NCBI GenBank assembly: GCA_009823505.1
Contig: VZQC01012405.1
Span: 531,663 to 595,662 of the forward strand
Length of the DNA: 64,000 nt
Reading direction: 5' to 3'
DNA from: Rhizomys pruinosus
Taxonomy: Eukaryota > Chordata > Mammalia > Rodentia > Spalacidae
Part shown: positions 60,200-64,000 of the stretch, one piece after another
How positions within the stretch are numbered: the stretch's first letter is position 1
How the letters are laid out: each line of letters opens with the position of its first letter
Position numbers and translations under genes: made by a program
The notes under the pieces: generated by a model
Told to the model about the DNA's origin: nothing
Database searches by the model: none
The model's input: only the letters and a program-made list of their open reading frames with translations

Positions 60200-62045
60200 T
60201 GCTTCTCTTCTTGGTTTTAGCAAAGATCCTGACCTGGCAAATCATAAGTTAAGTCACTGTTCATAAAAACTACTGAATAGCTCCTACATCCATTCAGATT
60301 AAAATGAATCCAGATTTTTCAGCACACCCACTAAGAGTCTTCCCATAAGTATCTTGTCCACCAACCATAATACTCTCCTCTTCCGTAATTGTGTTATTTT
60401 CATGAGATCATTTTTTCTGGGTCTTGAATATACCCAAAATTAGTTTTGTCAGAGGGATTTGAAAATTATTGTTTTGTCTTCCTGAGCTATTTCTCTTTTG
60501 TTGTTATTTTTCTCAACTAAAGGCTGTTTATGATTATTATAATCTTAGGCAGTGTGTTGTATCAGAGAGCTCTTTTTAATGAATTGCTTAAGTGCACAAA
60601 ACAATGGATTTCATTATGATATTTTCATACATATATGTCATGGTATGGTTCTCAGAAAGTTCTTTTGTAGCCATTAGTTTAATCGCACTTCCCATTCTCA
60701 GAAATAATCCATTTGCTTGTGTATGTATCTTTTGACAGCCTCAGCCTCTTCCACTCTACTCAGCCACCATTTGACTTGTTTGCTAGTATATTCCTTGAAA
60801 TCTGGCATAGATTAGATATTCAGTAAAAATTCATTAAATAAGTGAATGGAAGTAAGAAGGGGATTAGTAAATAGAGGGAGGGAAAACTGCTTTATAATAC
60901 AAGTTTAAAAATGAAATATCATCATCATGCTGCTGGCTGTATTTTTGCTCTGATGTGAGTTAATGCATTTGGTGGTTTAGATTTTAGACACTGCAGTTTT
61001 TGAGTGGGTTTTCTATTAGCAGGATAGTATCAGTAGGTCAAGATTCCCTGTTGTGCATTTAAAAATGAGGCTCAGAGGGACTGGATTACCTCTTCAAGCT
61101 GATTCTGCTTTTAAGTGCTAGTCTGACTTGATCTTGAACTCATGTCTTTGACTTTGAGTGCCTGTTCTTTGTGTTCTTTTTGGTTACCGTGCTTGCTCTT
61201 TATGACACGATAGGCAGGGACACTGTCAGGAGCACAGCATAGAACCAAATGGGTCAGATAAAATTAGAAGTGGTCTCAAATTTTGCTGACTCCTGCCTTT
61301 GCCCATTTTTAGAAACAAAATCAGATTTACTAATGTCTCCAGCTCTATTATGTTAAAATAAGTTTCTTTAATTCAGGTGCATTGTTCTCAGACTCTGGCC
61401 ACTGGCATTGGAACAGGGAATATAAGAGGTCTCCCAGGAAATACTCTCCTTTACCAGTGTTTGCCTCATTTTATACTTTCCTCATGCTTTGTAATTCTTG
61501 AGGAGACTGAACTAATGGCTGGTTGCAATGTGTTCCGCCAACCACAGCACTTTCCACAGGGCTCACTACAAGGTGAGGAGACATTAACCATTTCCATCAT
61601 GTGTTATTTTTGGAGGTGAAGTACAGAAGACTCCCTACAGGACAGGTCTTTTGGCAATGTCTGCTTCCATGTTAAACTCCTCATTGTCAAAAATAATGAG
61701 CCTTTAATAGAGCAGCATTTGGAGGGAGTGTAGATAGGGAGGAAGGATGCTCCTGGGCCCGCTGGAGCCAGAAGTCATAATACTGACACTTATTTAGAAA
61801 TTCTTTACCTTCATTAACTTATTTCCACAAATAGATGCAGTCTAGAGTCTGTGATTACAAGCCTGCTCCTTGGAATTAGGAGTCAGAACTGTATGTAGGG
61901 TTGCCTGTTTTGCTTAACTACCCCAAGATTTCATTTCCTTGGGTCTCATGGGGTGACAATTTTTTATATGTATCAATACACATAAGTTATGAGATATTTA
62001 TACAACTAGATGAACACAATTCTCATCACACAGTAGTCATTTAGT
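60200..62045. other. Intronic DNA, an old L1-like piece at 60585-60720
   Basis: 'atttcattatgatattttca' and 'tacatatatgtcatgg' resemble old rodent L1 3' sequence. 'gcatagattagatattcagt' (60805 on) resembles an L2 3' end. No gene support. Confidence 0.35.
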
Positions 62046-62049
62046 AAGT

Positions 62050-62209
62050 ATATGTTTTTTTTTTTTTTTTTTTTTTTTTTTTGGTCTTTTTGAGACAGGG
62101 TCTCCTGTCCTGGAACTATGTAGACCAGGCTGGCCTTGAACTCACAGAGATCCACCTGCCTCTGCCTCCCAAGTGCTAGGATTAAAGGGGTGCACCACCA
62201 TGTGTGACA
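62050..62209 (-). mobile_element. B1 SINE with long poly-A tail
   Basis: A run of more than 30 T (62055-62082), then tttttgagacagggtctcct to aggggtgcaccaccat. Confidence 0.95.
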
Positions 62210-62339
62210 AATATTAGCTTTTACAATTGGCTTATATCTATATATTTGTACTAAAATGATATCCATTCTCCAATAAGTGACTGTATTTTTACCTTGAGGA
62301 AATGCCACTTATAAAGTTGTAAAGAAAAGATTAGGAGGT

Positions 62340-62690
62340 AGATGGGGAAATGGCTCAGTGGGTAACATACTTGTGCATGCATGGGGACCTGACTTTGAAT
62401 CACTAGAATCTGTATAAAGCCAGCCGTGGTAGCGTGGGTCTGTAATCCCAGGGTTCCTACAGGAAGATAAACCAAGGGGCCCTGGTGGCCAGCTAGCCTG
62501 TTGTAATGCAGTGTAAAAAAACAGAAAACCCACCTCAAACAAGGTAGAAGGCAAGGGCCTGTGCCCAAGGTTGTCCTCTGATTTCCACATACACGCGTGG
62601 AATGCACATGTCGGTGTCAACACGTATGCCGGTATCCACTCACACAAATGTGCACACACATAAGCATACACATACAAAAATAAACTAATA
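62340..62690 (+). mobile_element. B4-type composite SINE
   Basis: An ID/tRNA-like head (aaatggctcagtgggtaaca, ggggacctgactttgaatca) followed by a B1-like middle (agccgtggtagcgtgggtct, gtaatcccagggtt) and a long tail. Confidence 0.8.
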
Positions 62691-62819
62691 ATGGTACTAA
62701 GATCGGGATGTATGGGAAATAGCCAGTCTCAGATCAGAATTTGTGATCCCTGTGAAGAAATCTTCCAATATAAGAGATAGTAATAAGTCAGTTAATGCAA
62801 AGCTCCAAGTGTTACAGGG

Positions 62820-62990
62820 GACAAATAACTATCTGGATTCACTACTGCATGGCCTTGGGCAAATGATATAATCTCTGACTCAGTTTCATCATTTGTAATA
62901 ATATTATCTGCATTACAGGTTACTTTGAGTATTGCAACAACTGCTCATTATTAACTGAAAGCCTGGCAAAAAATAAGTAGTATATATTAT
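62820..62990 (+). mobile_element. MIR SINE, diverged
   Basis: 'catggccttgggcaaatgat', 'tgactcagtttcatcatttg' and 'ttactttgagtattgcaaca' follow MIR order. Confidence 0.75.
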
Positions 62991-63049
62991 TTGACAAGAA
63001 CTGGATAAGTGATTTACAAGTAGTAGGAAAAAGATAAGTCATTTCATTG

Positions 63050-63230
63050 ACTGGAGAGATAGCTTAGTGGTTAAGAGCACTTGCTGCTCCTGCAGAGGAC
63101 CCAGGTTCAGTTCCTAGCACCCACATCAGGCAGCTTACACCTGCCTGTAATTCTAATTCCAGGAGATATCACACCCTCTTCTGGCCTCTGTGGGAGCTGC
63201 ATGTATATGATGCACAGATAAGCAGGCATA

Positions 63231-63268
<38 letters not shown>

Positions 63269-63300
63269 TATGAGTAAAAATACATAAAATTCAATAAAGA
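63050..63300 (+). mobile_element. Older B2 SINE with (AC)n tail
   Basis: gactggagagatagcttagt, gacccaggttcagttcctag and (AC)n at 63234-63261, then an A-rich end. No 17-bp duplication. Confidence 0.9.
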
Positions 63301-63424
63301 GCTAGGCATTTCAGTGGTATTTTATAACTAAGATGGCAAGTGAAGCTTGGAGTAAATCAGGTGAAATGTGACATAGGTGTTTCTTTATCAGTCCTGGACA
63401 GTTACTTTCCTATTTTCTTCGTTT

Positions 63425-63540
63425 TTCACTCGCTTTCCTCTCTCTTTCTTTCCCTCTTTCCTTTCTTCTTTCTTCCCTCTCTCCTCTCTCCCTTCCTCCC
63501 TCCCTCCCTCCTTCCCTCCCTCCCTTCCTTCCTTTCTTTG
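63425..63540. repeat. Polypyrimidine (CTTT/CCTT/CCCT)n tract
   Basis: About 115 bases almost purely C/T on the + strand. The frames on the - strand (Glu/Lys/Arg-rich) are artefacts of it. Confidence 0.95.
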
Positions 63541-63643
63541 ATGGGGTCTTACCATGTGCTGTATATGGGCTTTGAATGTGTGACACTCCTGTCTCCGACT
63601 TCTTAATGCTAGAATTACAAGCCTGCACTGCCACACCTGCCTA
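63541..63643 (-). mobile_element. B1-like SINE, diverged
   Basis: 'tggggtcttaccatgtgctg' to 'gaattacaagcctgcactgc' resembles B1 on the - strand. Confidence 0.6.
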
Positions 63644-63649
63644 CAGTCA

Positions 63650-64000
63650 ACTTCTCAAAGGTGACTTTAAGGACTGCTATGCAAAGTGGTTTGTATAGAT
63701 GCAAGTTTGCTTAACATAAGTATATAAATTGTAGCTTATAATTTGTGATATTAGTATATTTCATGTCATTAATCTATGCCTCAACTTAGGTGTACATTAG
63801 TTTTTGTAAACTGAATTTTTAAGCACATAGAGAAACCTTTCTTTAGGATAGTACTATCACTAATTAATTTTTAAAATAAGTAAATGATAACCATACCATT
63901 TATCATATTTGTCTTCTAGCCTTATTAATATATAACTAATAAATTGTATATTTTTGTAAAAAATCTTTCTTTTGTTTTTCTATTAAAGAGATGTGTATAA
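63650..64000. other. AT-rich intronic DNA
   Basis: Nothing recognised to the window end. Confidence 0.5.

Noticed and set aside
20008..64000. Search for the Kctd16 C-terminal exon
   Set aside because: No frame encoding the KCTD16 C-terminal region after an acceptor was found; it lies outside the window.

Overview
This is mammalian nuclear DNA from a muroid rodent. The evidence is dense B1, B2, B3, B4 and ID SINEs, old MIR and L2 remnants, LINE-1 pieces and long (CA)n/(TC)n microsatellites. The dominant young B2 type carries a 17-bp internal duplication that I do not associate with the common mouse B2, so a muroid other than Mus, perhaps a cricetid, is my guess; the species is not proven. There are no bacterial, phage or CRISPR features.

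Only one protein-coding gene is supported: Kctd16, on the + strand, an auxiliary subunit of GABA-B receptors. Its large first coding exon opens at ATG 19060 and ends in a split arginine codon at a splice donor (19891/19892). It encodes the N-terminal BTB/T1 domain and the H1 domain. The C-terminal exon is beyond the window, so 19892-64000 (at least 44 kb) is intron. Upstream are a CpG-rich promoter/first-exon zone (about 17.4-17.9 kb), a predicted 373-bp 5'-UTR intron (18365-18737) and three short upstream ORFs in the leader. A perfect-consensus donor at 17015 suggests an alternative first exon, and a CTCF-like motif lies at 16306.

Layout: 0-4.2 kb holds an inverted LINE-1 ORF2 fragment and two related long copies of an L1-mobilised retroelement (called family A here). 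4.2-13 kb is intergenic DNA with SINEs, MIR/L2 and a striking 151-bp perfect inverted duplication (8841-8991 and 9836-9986). 13.3-15.6 kb is an old LINE-1 ORF2 3' end dissected by a family B element, three B2s and a (CA)n. 16-20 kb is the Kctd16 5' end. 20-64 kb is intron holding young B2s with intact target-site duplications, a twin-primed family A insertion with a TTTT/AA target site (28550-29475), a short family A copy (36503-36735), a probable solo LTR on the - strand (about 46.2-46.85 kb), several MIR/L2 relics and microsatellites.

I found no new multi-gene system. The most unusual observations are the perfect inverted duplication, the B2 subfamily marked by a 17-bp duplication, the twin-primed insertions, and the Kctd16 leader in which splicing places a minimal uORF in a strong Kozak context.
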